From assembly GCA_963920635.1 (NCBI GenBank), contig OY987298.1, positions 116,736,035 through 116,800,034 of the forward strand: a stretch of DNA of 64,000 nucleotides, read 5' to 3'. The position numbers and the translations under genes were made by a program. The notes under the pieces are model-generated. The model worked only from the letters and a program-made list of their open reading frames with translations, did not search any database and was not told the origin of the DNA. Below are positions 1-11,704 of the stretch, piece by piece (within the stretch, counting starts at the first letter, position 1; each line of letters begins with the position of its first letter). Source of the stretch: Pseudeuparius sepicola (lineage: Eukaryota > Arthropoda > Insecta > Coleoptera > Anthribidae).

Positions 1-819
1 AAAAATGGTATTTCCTAAATAATAAATTATTAAGCAGGTAGCTTCAGTCAGGTCTTTCTTTAAACAGGTTTAATCTACAACTATAAGTTTATTTTACGTT
101 TGTGAGGTACCTTGGGAGAGAAATAAAATTACAAAAATGAGCACCGAGAAAAACTACATGTGTAGTCTTTAGGGTATTTCGTCAGGATAATTATAATTAA
201 AACGCGATTTGATCAAGAGTCTATATTTGACGTGAGCTTATTACAACGGCTCGAGCGTGAATGTCACTGTCTATAATAATTATATATACAGTACGTCCAT
301 CATAACCGTCACGTCGGGGTCATCAGAGTCCGCACATGATTAGAACTAAGTACAAGACCTAATCTTATTAGTCCATCCCGAAATCTGTGAAAGTTCTTTG
401 GGTAGATACATTCAACAAGGGAAGAAAGTTCAAGTACCTACCTATTATACCTACATATTACAAATGGTTTGAGGAACCTGGTAACAAGGTGCAATAGCGA
501 CAAATTCTCAAATAAGCAAAATCAGCACTGACTTACCTTACTTGAATTCCTGGAAATAATTGCAGGAAGCCAAATTCAAATATAATATAAATTTGATTCA
601 TTTGGCACTTGCCATATTCTGTGTTTGTTGACAGAACATTGTCAAGTCTAATTTTTAGAAATCATATTAATTTTTACTAACAATCAAAGTACCTGTTATA
701 TCCATAGATTCTCCAATAAAATGGCATAGTTGGCATCATTGAGACCATTAGAATGGGGAAAGAAACGGCCTCACTTTGGAAAGTATAATGCTGGGTCCCC
801 TTACTTTAAAGGGTCCCTG
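1..819. mobile_element. hAT-type element, right part only (cut by window edge)
   Basis: This segment is homologous over most of its length to the complete element at 20715-21687, with several indels between the copies. Its right end reads CTTTAAAGGGTCCCTG and stops at 819, matching the right end of the other copy. The left end lies outside the window, so the target duplication cannot be checked; the right flank is GAGCTGAC. No transposase coding is visible, so it is a non-autonomous copy. Family placement rests on the 8-bp duplication seen at the other copy. Confidence 0.7.
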
Positions 820-1099
820 GAGCTGACAGAGACAGAAACAATCACGCGTTTAAGCGCCAAATCCACTAGATGCCTCATGCGCCTTGTCGTGGATGGAAAA
901 TGATAACAATAAAAAGTGCTTTAAACGGTGTGAATGTGAAACAAATAGAAGTTTTTGTTGTCTATGTTACACAGACTATACACTATGTTTTGATATGGAC
1001 TTGAAATAGTTTATTTTTGTTCTTTCCTAGTTTTGCAAAAAAGGTGTACAATGCAAAGGTTTATTACTATTATTTACCTAACTGTCATAACTGATAATA

Positions 1100-1262
1100 A
1101 AATTTAAAATTGATAAAAAATCAAGTAATCAAGTATAGCTTCAAGAAAAACTTGATTTTTCAATTACTTGAAAAATAAATACTTGACTTGACTTGATATT
1201 GGAAAATTACTACTTGACTTGATTTCAAGTCAAGTCAAGTAGCTTGAATATCAAGTGAAGCC
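1100..1262. repeat. CAAGT/ACTTG pentamer-rich palindromic patch
   Basis: TCAAG and its complement CTTGA recur many times here, including CTTGACTTGACTTG and CAAGTCAAGTCAAGT. Near 1215-1245 the two orientations face each other across ATT, giving a hairpin stem of about 11 bp. No coding is visible. It could be a degenerate microsatellite or the end of an unrecognised element. Confidence 0.5.
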
Positions 1263-1684
1263 ATGAATCTTTACCAATAACCTATAATATGTCTCCATTT
1301 GGCAGGTAGCATACGCTACCGCCACTCCAATTCGCAAACAACAATGAAATTATGACGTCACATGCTCGGGTCTTTAATATAGTGTTGGTTCAAACTACTT
1401 GCGTTTGAAGGTTTTAAAAAAATTAGTTGAAAACACAAAATGTACTCAGTAATAAGTTTTTTCGTTAAAATATAGGAAAATAAATTGAAATATCGTGAAA
1501 ATCCTACTAATTGTTATTAGTAATTAGTAAAGTGCGGAATATATGCAAATTGCATATATATGCATTTTTTGCCTATTTTATTCAATTTCGCAAAACATTG
1601 CATATTTCTGGAAAAACCTTATTTTTGTGCATATTTGCATGTTTTTCCTATACTTATTTATAGATATAAGATATAACCAAGATT

Positions 1685-2327
1685 ATGAGAGCCCAGAGAC
1701 AACACGCAGTGTGTAGTGCAAAGTCAAAAAATCCTGAAAAATGCGACAAACTTGTTTTTATTAAAGTTAATTTTAGTTTTATGCCAGATATAATTCTTTC
1801 ATTAGAAAGTAGAAATTTAGGTTTAAGCGAATCGATTGATTTTGTTCAAACATTTTCCGCTAAATGTAGAAAGGTTTCCGGTGATGTAGGTATTAAAGTT
1901 AAAAAAAAAATAGATGCTACCAGTGGCGTAACCAGGGGTGGGGGCTTTAGCAAAGATCTGTTGCGTGGTATTTATTTCTAAATAAAATTTATTTTAAAAC
2001 AATAGTTTTGCCGTAAATATTACCGAGGAATTTTTTTTGAAATAATTAGCCCCCCCCTAAACTTTACATTCTGATTAAGCCACTGGATGCTACTGTAGAA
2101 AAGAATTAAGGGTTCAAATCTTTAATGGCAGTAAAGAGTATATTTTTGATGGTAAATCATACAACGAAGTTCAACCTTGACCTTATATCTTACTACCCAA
2201 ATTAAAATATCGTCCTATTACATTTGCAGATGTTGAAAGAAGTTTTTCTAGATATAAACATATTTTTACCAACAGAAGGCAAAGATTTTTATTGGAAAAC
2301 TTTGAAAAGTATTTAATCATAAATTAA
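1685..2327 (+). pseudogene. hAT transposase, C-terminal remnant
   Basis: The first open stretch (1685-1920) contains a segment of the type SLESRNLGLSESI followed by a lysine-rich helix, which matches the region before the C-terminal dimerisation domain of many insect hAT transposases. After a nested MITE and frame breaks, 2226-2327 encodes ADVERSFSRYKHIFTNRRQ and ends in a stop. This is the conserved hAT dimerisation motif (ERSFS-x-K followed by NRR). The zinc finger and the catalytic DDE region are absent. The 98-residue reading frame through the MITE is not a real protein. Identification is by family pattern recognition only. Confidence 0.75.
1913..2093. mobile_element. 165-bp hAT MITE nested in the hAT remnant
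   Basis: The element occupies 1921-2085. It starts CAGTGGCGTAACCAGG and ends in the inverted form AAGCCACTG. The 8-bp target duplication GATGCTAC lies at 1913-1920 and 2086-2093. Both ends have G or C tracts just inside the terminal repeats. It interrupts the transposase remnant, so it inserted after the 1528-2616 element. Confidence 0.85.
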
Positions 2328-2616
2328 TACTATATAAAATTTCAAATTAAAATGTTTTTATAATTTTATGCTTTAATATTGGTATTTTACGAGGTATTTT
2401 ATCTATATTGTTTTCCTTCCATTTTTCTTAAAATAAACCTTTTCTCTAAAACCAGTTTTGGTGTTTTTTTAAGGTATTTGTACATGTAAAATAAACGCAT
2501 GTTATTGCATATTTGGCCAAAAAAACGCATATTATTGCATATTTTAAATAAAAATGATGCATATATATATATGCGCATATTTCGATTGAAATGAAGTGCA
2601 TATATTCCGCCCTTTA

Positions 2617-3264
2617 GTAATTAGTAACCTTAGCATAATACGGATGCACTTCATTAAAGACGTAAACTTACTTTGTAATTAGGTACAAGGAACATGTATA
2701 CATTATAGTACATACAAACGCGAACAAAAAATTCTCAGTTCTAATCATGTTACCCTTAGCTAAAAGAAACACAAAAATATAGGAATACTTAGAAAACTAA
2801 CAACCTATTAAGAAAATATGATACGTATTAAAGCAACACTCTCCGCGCTTTCATTGAAGCAAAACTGTGACATTGATTTTTTAAGACGGCAAATATTCAT
2901 TTAGGTATTATTTTTTTGCCGCCCCCCTGATTGTGCCGCCCCGTGCAAGTGCACGTTCTGTCCCCCCGCTCGGAACGGCCCTGACCGTGCCCATAATGCC
3001 CATTCTGGTATTCGAAACGTTTGTGAGCCTTCTGCGAACATACTTTTGCATACAAATCCCCTCAAATAGCACTATAGGCAACGTGTATTGGTCTAACAGC
3101 TTCATTGCTCCAATTCTCATATTATATGTATACTAACTATGATATCAGGTACGGTTATTATACTTAGGTTCCTTAGTACTTCAGCTATCTTGGTATATTT
3201 CTATCGGGAAAAGTATAGGTCCTATCCACAAATGGCAATGAAGTTAAAATATTAGTAATTGATA
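2617..3264. other. No gene; possible hAT right-end fragment at 2910-2983
   Basis: No coding with family resemblance is visible. A C-rich stretch ends in CGGAACGGCCCTG at 2983, like the right end of the hAT element ending at 40078, but no matching left end or target duplication was found. Overlapping open frames on both strands here are explained by this GC-rich patch. Confidence 0.3.
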
Positions 3265-3352
3265 CTCCCCCACCGCCCAAGCATGTGGTTGCTTCTTTTA
3301 TACTCGAGGCTGTAGTATTGTGGAGTTTGTATTATTGTCATTATTATTATTA
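3265..3352 (+). repeat. Degenerate (ATT)n-tailed dispersed repeat, copy 1
   Basis: CCCAAGCATGTGGTTGCTTC followed by a diverged body and an ATTATTATTATTA tail matches, in the opposite orientation, the better-preserved copies at 24937-25022, 47835-47978 and 59438-59590. A 3' trinucleotide tail suggests a SINE or the 3' end of a non-LTR element. This copy is the most diverged. Confidence 0.5.
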
Positions 3353-3821
3353 ATTGGTTGAAATTATATTTCATTTCATTATTTTTATACCTATCATTAT
3401 ATTCATCGGAGTGGGCGACCTAATAAACAAGTCAACGCCCACGCCGATGTCGATATCGAAAATTAAAAGCTGACAGCCTAATACGACCACGGCCAACTGT
3501 TGCTGTTTACTCGTAAACAACGACGCCCGTAAAATTAATCTATATGATTACTATCTCCGATGGAAACTTTCGCTGTCTTCATGATGTTCTATTTTCACGC
3601 AAATCTAAAGAGAATTTAACGATTTTGCTAAAGATATTTTTAGCGATTTTTATGTGCTCAAGTGTATATCATAGGATAGGATTCTTCTATGGTCTGAGTC
3701 ATCTTGAATTGTTTCAGAAAGTGGTAGATGTAGTAAGTAGATAAATCATTTAGATAAACTCCGTTGTTATCATTACATCTGTGGCCATTAAAGTTAAAGT
3801 AATAAATCAACTGTCCAGTTC

Positions 3822-5470
3822 TATACACTGTGTCCCGAATAAGAATGAACAGCATGGGAATATTGCAAACGGTGAGAGATAGGGCAACGGTTAAATGAAA
3901 AAAAAGTTGCGCAATTTCGAGGTCAATAAAATGGCACAAACAGATTTTTAATATCTTTTTTCGTTTTTGAGTTATTTTGAAAAAAAGTAAAATTTTGCGT
4001 TTTCGATTTTATTTTTTTCTGAAGTTTCTGACACAGATAGAGAAAATAGAAAAGCACTTTCTTATGGCACTTTTTAACGGGCCTTAAGATGGAGTATTTA
4101 GATTTGTTCTACAACGTTTCGTTTTTGAGAAACCATCTTCAACTTAATTTTTTTAAATACGCACCTGGATTTTTTTTGCAGATTTTGAAAGCAATTTTCA
4201 TTGCAAATACCATGATGTATGACAAGAAATATTTTTAAAATGATTTGAGACAATTATACTGAAAATTCCTTTTTTCCATTAATTTTTTTTTTTCTAGTGC
4301 GGCCCTGTATTTAATAATAAGAAGTCTAAATATTAATCAGTATTGTCAACAATTTAACTTAGAACTTATCTTTCAATTGGAGAACTAAAAAAAGGACGGC
4401 ACATACGATAATAAAAAATAAATAAAAATCCTCCACCTAGAAGGCTTTGAAACAACGAAACCAATCCCTTGTCATTTGTCATAACTCCCACTGTATCATT
4501 TAGTTAACAATTTATTTCATTACAAATGGAGGGTGCTTTTTCAAATGACGACAAATTTAACATGTCAGCATGTTATATCTTGTGTCACAGAAATAGTATA
4601 GAGGCCGAACGAATGTATTTTTGCAATTAATAAATGGCAAAAGTTATTGATTACGTTGGCTTAAAGCTTTCTTCTCGCAATTAGGGAGAGCGAAGAATTT
4701 ACTCCAAAACACAATGCGACACTGTTTGCTGTACAACAACAGAGGAAAACACTTTACCAGACGCAGGGCCGTAAAATTTAAAAATATTAAGTTTTCGAGG
4801 TACCTAAAAATAAACTGTAAGTTAAATTGTTGTCAATACTGATTAATATTTAGACTCCTTATTATTAAATACAGGGCCGCATTAAACAGAAATGAATGGA
4901 AAAAAGGGTACCTAAAGGTACCTAAAAATAAACTGTAAGTTAAATTGTTGTCAATACTGATTAATATTTAGACTCCTTATTATTAAATACAGGGCCGCAT
5001 TAAACAGAAATGAATGGAAAAAAGGGAATTTTCAGTATAATTGTCTCAAAACATTTTAAAAATATTTCGTATCATACATCATGGTATTTGCAATGAAAAG
5101 TGCTTTCAAAATCTACAAAAAAAAACAGGTCCGTATTTAAAAAAATAAAGTTGAAGATGGTTTCTCAAAAACGAAACGTTGTAGAACAAATCTAAAAACG
5201 CCATCTTAAGGCCCCTTAAAAAGTGCCATAAGAAAGTGTTTTTCTTTTTTCTCTATCTGTGAAAACAACCTCAGAAAAAAATAAAATCGGAAACGCAAAA
5301 TTTAACTTTTTTCAAAATAACTCAAAAACGAAAAAAGATATTAAAAATCTGTTTGTGCCATTTTATTGAGTTCAAAATTGCGCAACTTTTCCCCCATTTA
5401 ACCGTTGCCCTATCTCTCACCGTTTGCAATATCCCCATGCTGTTCATTCTTATCCGGGACACAGTGTATA
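3822..5470. mobile_element. Long fold-back element, TATACACTGTGTCCC ends
   Basis: The left end TATACACTGTGTCCCGAATA and the right end TATCCGGGACACAGTGTATA are inverted copies. The inverted arms extend for roughly 500 bp (about 3822-4363 against 4817-5470). A TA on each side could be the target duplication typical of Tc1/mariner-type insertion, but TA also belongs to the terminal palindrome. The arms carry the same A/T-tract-rich sequence, so a transcript would form a long hairpin. No transposase coding is visible. Confidence 0.7.
4799..5034. repeat. 118-bp tandem duplication inside the fold-back element
   Basis: The block beginning GGTACCTAAAAATAAACTG at 4799 is repeated from 4917 almost unchanged, giving two copies with a 118-bp period in the right arm. 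The left arm has only one copy, so the duplication arose after the fold-back formed. Confidence 0.8.
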
Positions 5471-6950
5471 CCATTATAATAAGATCTTCTGAATGAATAT
5501 TATACTAGACATCCAGCAATAGAGAGTGATTTTCATTTCAGAGTTTTCTTTTCTCTTTAAAGAGGGTTCGGACCTTACCCCTGGTTAAAAATTGCGCGCT
5601 AATAAAAAAACGCCTTGCATAAGATAATTCAAAACTCGCACCATTTTTGAGGTCTGTGTGTAGAAAAGACTATGTGAATAAACGCCTTTACCTCAAAGTT
5701 TTCTTTACCTGAAAATGAAAGAGTATGTGAAGCAAAGAGGCAAATTTGTAAGTTAGTCATATAATCCTTTAATTTCATATACAATGAAGAACATGTTTTG
5801 TGAAAATATTGCATTGTCACATACCTACTGATTTAAGGAAACAGTAAATCTTGTGGAAATAATATTGTAGCTATTTTTGTAGTCTCTGAATTAGCTGGAA
5901 CCTCATTCGGAGAATACAAAAATAGAGCCTCGAATTCCCAAATTAAATAATTTTAATAGAGTTTGGATTTCGATTTTTCTTGTAGCTTTGAAATTTGAAT
6001 GAATACTAACCTTACTCCTATACCTTGCCGACTCGTCCTTAATTTCTTAAAAAACTACCTATTGTAACAAGAAATCCTGGGACACACAATATAGGTTAGG
6101 TACTCTAGTATTTTTATTTAACGATTTGGTACAACGATCTACAAAGATTGATCTGATTAAGTCGATTTCGCTAATAATACAGAATATACATGACGCTTTG
6201 ACCCAACTTCATTGAACAAGACGCCTACAATGGTCTAACCGGGTGACTAAAACCCCTGTGTCCTCACAATAATTTCATCAGTGTTGGTATCCCATCTCCA
6301 CTAGTATATTGGCTCGAGTGGCCTGACTGTTCCCTTGTGAAGCATTTCCCGCACAGACGCTTTCATAATTAAACTTTGTCATCACTGATAGCAATTATTA
6401 TTGCTCTTGCAAAACCGATTGACAGTTGCTATAGATTTGCGTTGAATCGGTTTATTCAGAGATTTCTCTGCTGCGAACCCGAAGTGTATTCATTGACCAT
6501 AGTATGACTTTTTTTTGAGAGAAGGCCTTCTCAACAAATTATTGAACATGCTATAAGTAATCCCGTTTAAAAATCGAGGACGTCACTTTAAGATTTTGGG
6601 GGTGATCTTCATATATTTTGCTTAGATTTTAGCGTTGTAGACAAGGATTTGCTATTACATTATAAAATTCAATATTTCATTGAACCAAAATGTGTCTTTT
6701 AAATGTTGGTACGACTTCTTTGGCTAATAAAAAAATGTATGCTGTCTTAATGAAAAATTGGGCCCTATTACATTAAAGTACCTTAAAGTTGGGACCGGTA
6801 CAGAAAAGGCACCTTTGTCCTTCTGTTTTATCGGAAAATGGGGTAGGTAAATTAATATTTCGTTTATGATTGGTATTAGTTATGACAACGAGTAATTGAT
6901 ATCATGATTGATGCATTCATAAAGTACAGCTGTGGAGCGTGTCAAACATT
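5471..6950. other. No recognisable feature
   Basis: AT-rich sequence with only short random open frames. I see no terminal repeats, target duplications or family motifs. Confidence 0.4.
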
Positions 6951-6953
6951 TTG

Positions 6954-7195
6954 CTAATTGTAAAATTTAAATTTTGGCAATAGGCCGCGCAAAGCCCTAT
7001 TTATTGCTTCAGCGTGTATATTCCAACTCAAAAACGAGTGAATATTCAGTCCTAACTGTTTCCTTGACTCCACTCGGTATATCGGTTTGGATTCTCCAAT
7101 TTTTTTGAATCTCATAATCTGGCAGTCCGATCCGATTACATGCGTTTTATCATGATTTATTGTCAAAAGTTTGTGCTCAAAACAGTGTCACTTAT
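6954..7195 (-). pseudogene. Non-LTR retrotransposon reverse-transcriptase fragment
   Basis: The minus-strand frame reads LTINHDKTHVI near its start and later YRVESRKQLGLNIHSFLSW. This is the pattern following the palm domain of jockey/I-type LINE reverse transcriptases: L-x-IN-x-DKT-x-VI, then a segment ending LGL-x-I-x-x-x-LSW-x-x-H. About 70-80 residues survive and the catalytic residues lie outside the fragment. There is no methionine start; the frame is open upstream towards 7195 and stops at 6954. It is an isolated, truncated relic with no LINE neighbour on either side. Confidence 0.7.
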
Positions 7196-7230
7196 AGCCG
7201 TAGCCTTTAAATTTTGCCAATCTGTGTCGG

Positions 7231-8483
7231 TATACAGTGTGGATACAAACTGTGGAATATTTCTTATATTTCTAAAATATTCCTCCTAGTCCTAAAACAT
7301 GTTTTAATAAAAGTGTATTATTATTAAGATGATAAAATTTCACGTCCCCAATAGATTTCTACAGAAAGAAAGGAAGCGGCTTTATGGGACTATAAATTTT
7401 GGCAACTGGTAATATCATACCAATATCCAAGTTCTAATGGATGTGCCGGTGTTTTCATATTTGAATCGTTCGAGAAGGTAGACTACGACAGCTGTTTCCC
7501 CTTATTAGGTTCATGAAAGCAGCCATAACCTTCCCGAACGACTCAAACCGAAACGGTAGCACTTATAATAGTGTAACTTGCACTTGGAGGTGAGAAACCA
7601 ACCAGTGGCGCCATCTAGCATCAAGCTGATAGTACCAGAGCCGAAATTTAACAAAACATAGTAAATAGCAGCAAGAAAAAGTTAGGTTGGTGTTGAATCC
7701 AGAAAACTACAAAATAATGTGAAGAAGAAGCGACACAGGAAACACCGGCACATCCATTAGAACTTGGATCTTGGTATGATATTACCAGTTGCCAAAATTT
7801 ATAGTCCCATAAATCCGCTAACTTTCTTTCTGTAAAAATCTATTGGGAACGTGAAATTTTATCATCTTTTTAATATTTCTACGGCTATAAGATGCAAGTT
7901 CACAAGGATAGGGCTCCCGGTCAGATCCTTGTTGATTTCCACAAATTTGGAAGATACAGTGGTGAATGGCCAATGAGCCTGTTTCCTGTGTCGCTTCTTC
8001 TTCACATTATTTTCTAGTTTTCTGGATCCAACACCAACCTAACTTTTTCTTGTTGGTGTTTACTATGTTTTGTGAAATTTCGGCTCTGGTACTATCAGCT
8101 TGATGCTAGATGGCGCCACTGGTTGGTTTCTCACCTCCAAGTGCAAGTTACACTTTTATAAGTGCTACCGTTTCGGTTTGAGTCGTTCGGGAAGGTTATG
8201 GCTGCCTTGATGAACCTAATAAGGGGAAACAGCTGTCGTAGTCTACCTTCTCGAACGATTCAAATATGAAAACACCGGCACATCCATTAGAAGTAGGATG
8301 TTGGTATGATATTACCAGTTGCCAAAATTTATAGTCCCATAAAACCGCTAACTTTCTTTCTGTATTATTATTACTAAACGGGAAATAATTACCCCTAACA
8401 CTTTTATTAAAACATGTTTTTGATATGAGGAATATTTTAAGAAATAATAAGCAATATTCCACAATTTGTATCCACACTGTATA
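7231..8483. mobile_element. Fold-back element, TATACAGTGTGGATA family, copy 1
   Basis: The ends TATACAGTGTGGATACAAA and TTTGTATCCACACTGTATA are inverted copies, and the terminal family is shared with 11705-12659 and 61312-62838. Inside, a block around ACACCGGCACATCCATTAG occurs three times (about 7365-7460 inverted, 7740-7835 and 8265-8365 direct), so the copy is rearranged. Overlapping open frames are by-products of the palindrome. Confidence 0.75.
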
Positions 8484-8487
8484 CGTA

Positions 8488-9533
8488 TGTGTACAGGATG
8501 GATTATATAAGTGACTCACTCAAAATATGTCGGCTGTTTTTTGACAGAAAAAATCGGTGGCGGGTGCGATAGATATTGCCCTTCCAAGCGGCCTTCTTTT
8601 GTCATAATGAAAGTTGCTGTCCATGGCCACCTACGAAAACTATGGCAAAAAATCTAAAAAATTCCATATTTTTAACCGTTGTAACTTTTTTATTTCTAGA
8701 CATAGGGAAAACATTTTTACATGAACATTGTTTGAAAGAACTGACAGAATTTATGTGTGACATTAGTTTTGTTGTATGGGTTACCGTAACATTTGGACCC
8801 TCTTGATATTAGTTGTTCACTGAGCATTTATTGCAATAATAGGTACAGTATTTTGTTATTTTCATTTGTAAGATAATTGCTATGGCATTAGGTATCTGCT
8901 AAATGTTACGTTAAATTGAAAATATTAAGTACTTTTAATTTATTTTCATAAAATAAAATAATGTCTACGAGTTGAGTATTTTTCATTATTTAAAATAACA
9001 ATTCTGGATTAGCTATTCGACATGCGACTTTCGATTAAGGGCATGTAAACCACTATATTTTCAAAATTTTAAAGCCCACTCTGTCTACTTTCATTTAATG
9101 TCATAATCGTATATTTATTTCCATCGGTTATCTTATGCCAGTCAAAAATTTTATCAATAATTTTTCTCAGATTTTTATAGTAAATACAGAACAAACTGTG
9201 CGACACATAAAATTAAATCAGATATTTCGCTTTATTAAAAATGCGTCATTCACATTTTTTTCAGATCATTTAATTTTTGATCCCAAGAGAGCCCAAATTT
9301 AGTCATATCGTAACGTATCATATAACAACATTTTTGTGTAACTGGAAGTTAAAAGTCAGAGCGCCCTAATTGTTTTTATTTTGGCTATACTTTTCGTAGG
9401 TGGCTATGGACAACAACTTTCACTAGACAAAAGGAGGTCATCCAGAAGATCTATATCGATTGCACCCGCCACCGATTTTTTCTGCCAAAAAATAGCTGTG
9501 ATATTTAGAGTGAGCCACTTATACCGTGTGTCC
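8488..9533. repeat. Fold-back element with ~120-bp inverted arms
   Basis: The left arm (about 8500-8650) and the right arm (about 9385-9530) are inverted relatives sharing GGTGGCGGGTGC and CGTAGGTGGC blocks. The central 700 bp is unique AT-rich sequence. It abuts the elements on both sides, so three fold-backs lie end to end. No target duplication can be defined because the ends are diverged. Confidence 0.6.
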
Positions 9534-10409
9534 ACGGATAGAGTTCGGATAGGGTGTAAATGACAAAAAAATTTCGAGTTGAAATTTGAGCTTCTGGGGA
9601 TAAGCCCTGCTTGGTTTGAAACTAATTTGTGATGTAATTTTATTTTCGAAAAATCACGTATGCCTTGAGAATTTTGAAAAAACTAATTTTTCACATCAGT
9701 AAAGTGCCCTTTCTATATGTTTTGCGACAAAATGTTATTAAGGAAACTTGTTCAGAATAAAGAACTGAGTAGGTTTGCGAAATTTCGAAAGTCTAGGCCT
9801 ACTTTTATTTTTTGACATTTTTTTGCCACTTTTCTTTAGAAAAGTGCACTTTGTGTAGCTTTCACATTAAAATGTTATTAAGAAAACTTGTTCAGAATGA
9901 AAAACTGGATAGGTGTAAAAAATTTCAAAAGCCTAGGTCAACTTTGACTTTTTTTATGATAAAAAATTAAAACGCACAAAAAACAAAGTCGACCTAGGCT
10001 TTTGAAATTTTTCACACCTATCCAGTTTTACATTCTGAACAAGTTTTCTTAATAACATTTTAATGTGAAAGCTACACAAAGTGCACTTCTCTAATGAAAA
10101 GTGGGAAAAAATGCCAAAAAATCAATGTAGGCCTAGACTTTCGAAATTTCGCAAACCTACTCAGCTCTTCATTCTGAACAAGTTTCCTTAATAACATTTT
10201 GTCATAAAACCTACAGAAAGGCCACTTTACTGATGAGGAAAATTACTTTTTTCAAAATTCCCAAGGCATACGTGATTTTTCGAAAGTAAAATTACGTCAC
10301 AAATTAGTTTCAAACCAAGCAGGGCTTATCCCCAGAAGCTCAAATTTCAACTCGAAATTTTTTTGTCATTTACACCCCATCCGAACTCTATCCGTGGACA
10401 CACTGTATA
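9520..10409. mobile_element. Near-perfect palindromic element, TATACCGTGTGTCC ends
   Basis: The left end TATACCGTGTGTCCACGGAT matches the inverted right end ATCCGTGGACACACTGTATA. The arms are inverted for nearly the full length, about 440 bp each, centred near 9965, with conserved blocks such as GGGGATAAGCCCTGCTTGG. No coding is visible. A diverged single arm of the same family lies at 11088-11220. Confidence 0.75.
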
Positions 10410-11087
10410 TCGTATATAATATGCATATCGTGCTGTCACGATTCAAATTCTAATAAACATTTTAAGAATTTAACTTGTAATTATTGTAAACAGTTCGGCG
10501 TCTTTACGAACGTTTCGGAAGAATGCAATTTTTAATATGAACATAATCTGTGTAGCTTAGCTGTGTATTTTAATTCACCACAATTGCATCGTTCCGCATC
10601 GCTTTAGCCTTAAGTTTCACTTGGGGGAAAATCTACTCTATTACTAACTGGATGCAGTCAGGATTATGTCGAGAGCACCAGGGCGGCTACTAATTGGATT
10701 CCACAACGCACGGTTGCGTTTACTTTTGGTGTAATAACAACTGCAAGTGAAGTAGAATATTGCGCCGATCTAGCTAGCACTTTCCAAACAGTTTTATACC
10801 AGACATTCACAGGGGACAATCGAGGGGATAATATTGTATTCGTTATCGGATTTTGCTCCTTGGAAATCTAAAACATTGCAAGAATTCAAGCAATCCCATA
10901 TTTTAAAATGAACTTTCGGTACCTATTTATAAAATAATTCGGTATGAAATTTTTATATGGGAAAATAAAAAGGATGAAAACGCGCAACCATCATTAAAAT
11001 GAGTTAAATAATCAGTAAAGTAAGTTGTATCTAACTTACACTTACACAAGGAGGTAGGTACTCAGTGTTTCATTCTAGCATACTTAA

Positions 11088-11220
11088 TTTTTCGAAACTA
11101 AAATTATATGACAAATTAGTTTGTAATCAATCAGGTCTTATTTCTAAATGATCAAATTTCAACTTGAATTGTTTTTATCTTTTGCATCTCTTTGTTTATT
11201 AATCCCTGGACGCACTGTAT
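11088..11220. repeat. Single diverged arm of the 9520-10409 palindrome family
   Basis: TTCGAAACTAAAATTA... TGACAAATTAGTTTG and the ending CCCTGGACGCACTGTAT parallel the right arm of 9520-10409 in the same order. No partner arm is visible, so it is a solo arm or a deletion relic. The rest of 10410-11704 shows nothing recognisable. Confidence 0.55.
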
Positions 11221-11704
11221 GTTCTTTTTTTATTTATGATACCTAATTGGTATTAAGCTCTTAGCATGTCTATAATATGCACTGCCTTTATCTAAGTATG
11301 GTCTTAAAATAGCTTATTGCAATCCTTGTTCAAAAAGAACAGAATGCTTAATTCATCACGATTCAAAAATATGTCTTCTTGTAATCTGAAGATTAATTCT
11401 AAAATATTAACTACCAAAAAGTGTTTCCTTTTTACGCCTAAAAGCCCGGAGATCGGAGATAAAGTCGTTTCTACGGATTTTCTGTACAGAGATTGGAGAA
11501 TAATGAAATATTTTTTGTGCTTTCTATTTTCCTCGCATTCTAAAATAAATCCTGAATTCCCAGAGTTTAATTTTATTGAAATTTATTAGGTGCGGCAACT
11601 TAAAAACTTTATTTGATATAAAAATAGGACATACCAATCCCGCGAAAATATTTTCATATCTCTGGTAACGTCCACATCACTTTTTTTTAATTCATAATTA
11701 ATAA

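Larger units (their letters stand above)
1520..2624 (+). mobile_element. hAT deletion derivative with 8-bp target duplication
   Basis: The element proper runs 1528-2616. Its ends are inverted: the left starts TAAAGTGCGGAATATATGCA and the reverse complement of the right end starts TAAAGGGCGGAATATATGCA. Both fit the hAT terminal consensus YARNG. GTAATTAG flanks both sides (1520-1527 and 2617-2624), an 8-bp duplication as expected for hAT. Inside are AT-rich subterminal repeats built on GCATATATG and remains of a transposase C-terminus. At 1.09 kb it is an internally deleted, non-autonomous copy, and a smaller hAT MITE sits inside it. Confidence 0.8.

Noticed and set aside
1523..2627. 14-bp target duplication TTAGTAATTAGTAA
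   Set aside because: Shifting the element ends to include TAAAG gives better terminal repeats and an exact 8-bp duplication, as hAT requires; the 14-bp match comes from the internally repetitive target.
2910..2983. Complete hAT element ending at 2983
   Set aside because: The right end resembles a hAT terminus, but no left end or 8-bp duplication was found.
6240..6300. Second hammerhead candidate around TTTCATCAG at 6277
   Set aside because: No GAAA box or pairing stems at the required distance.
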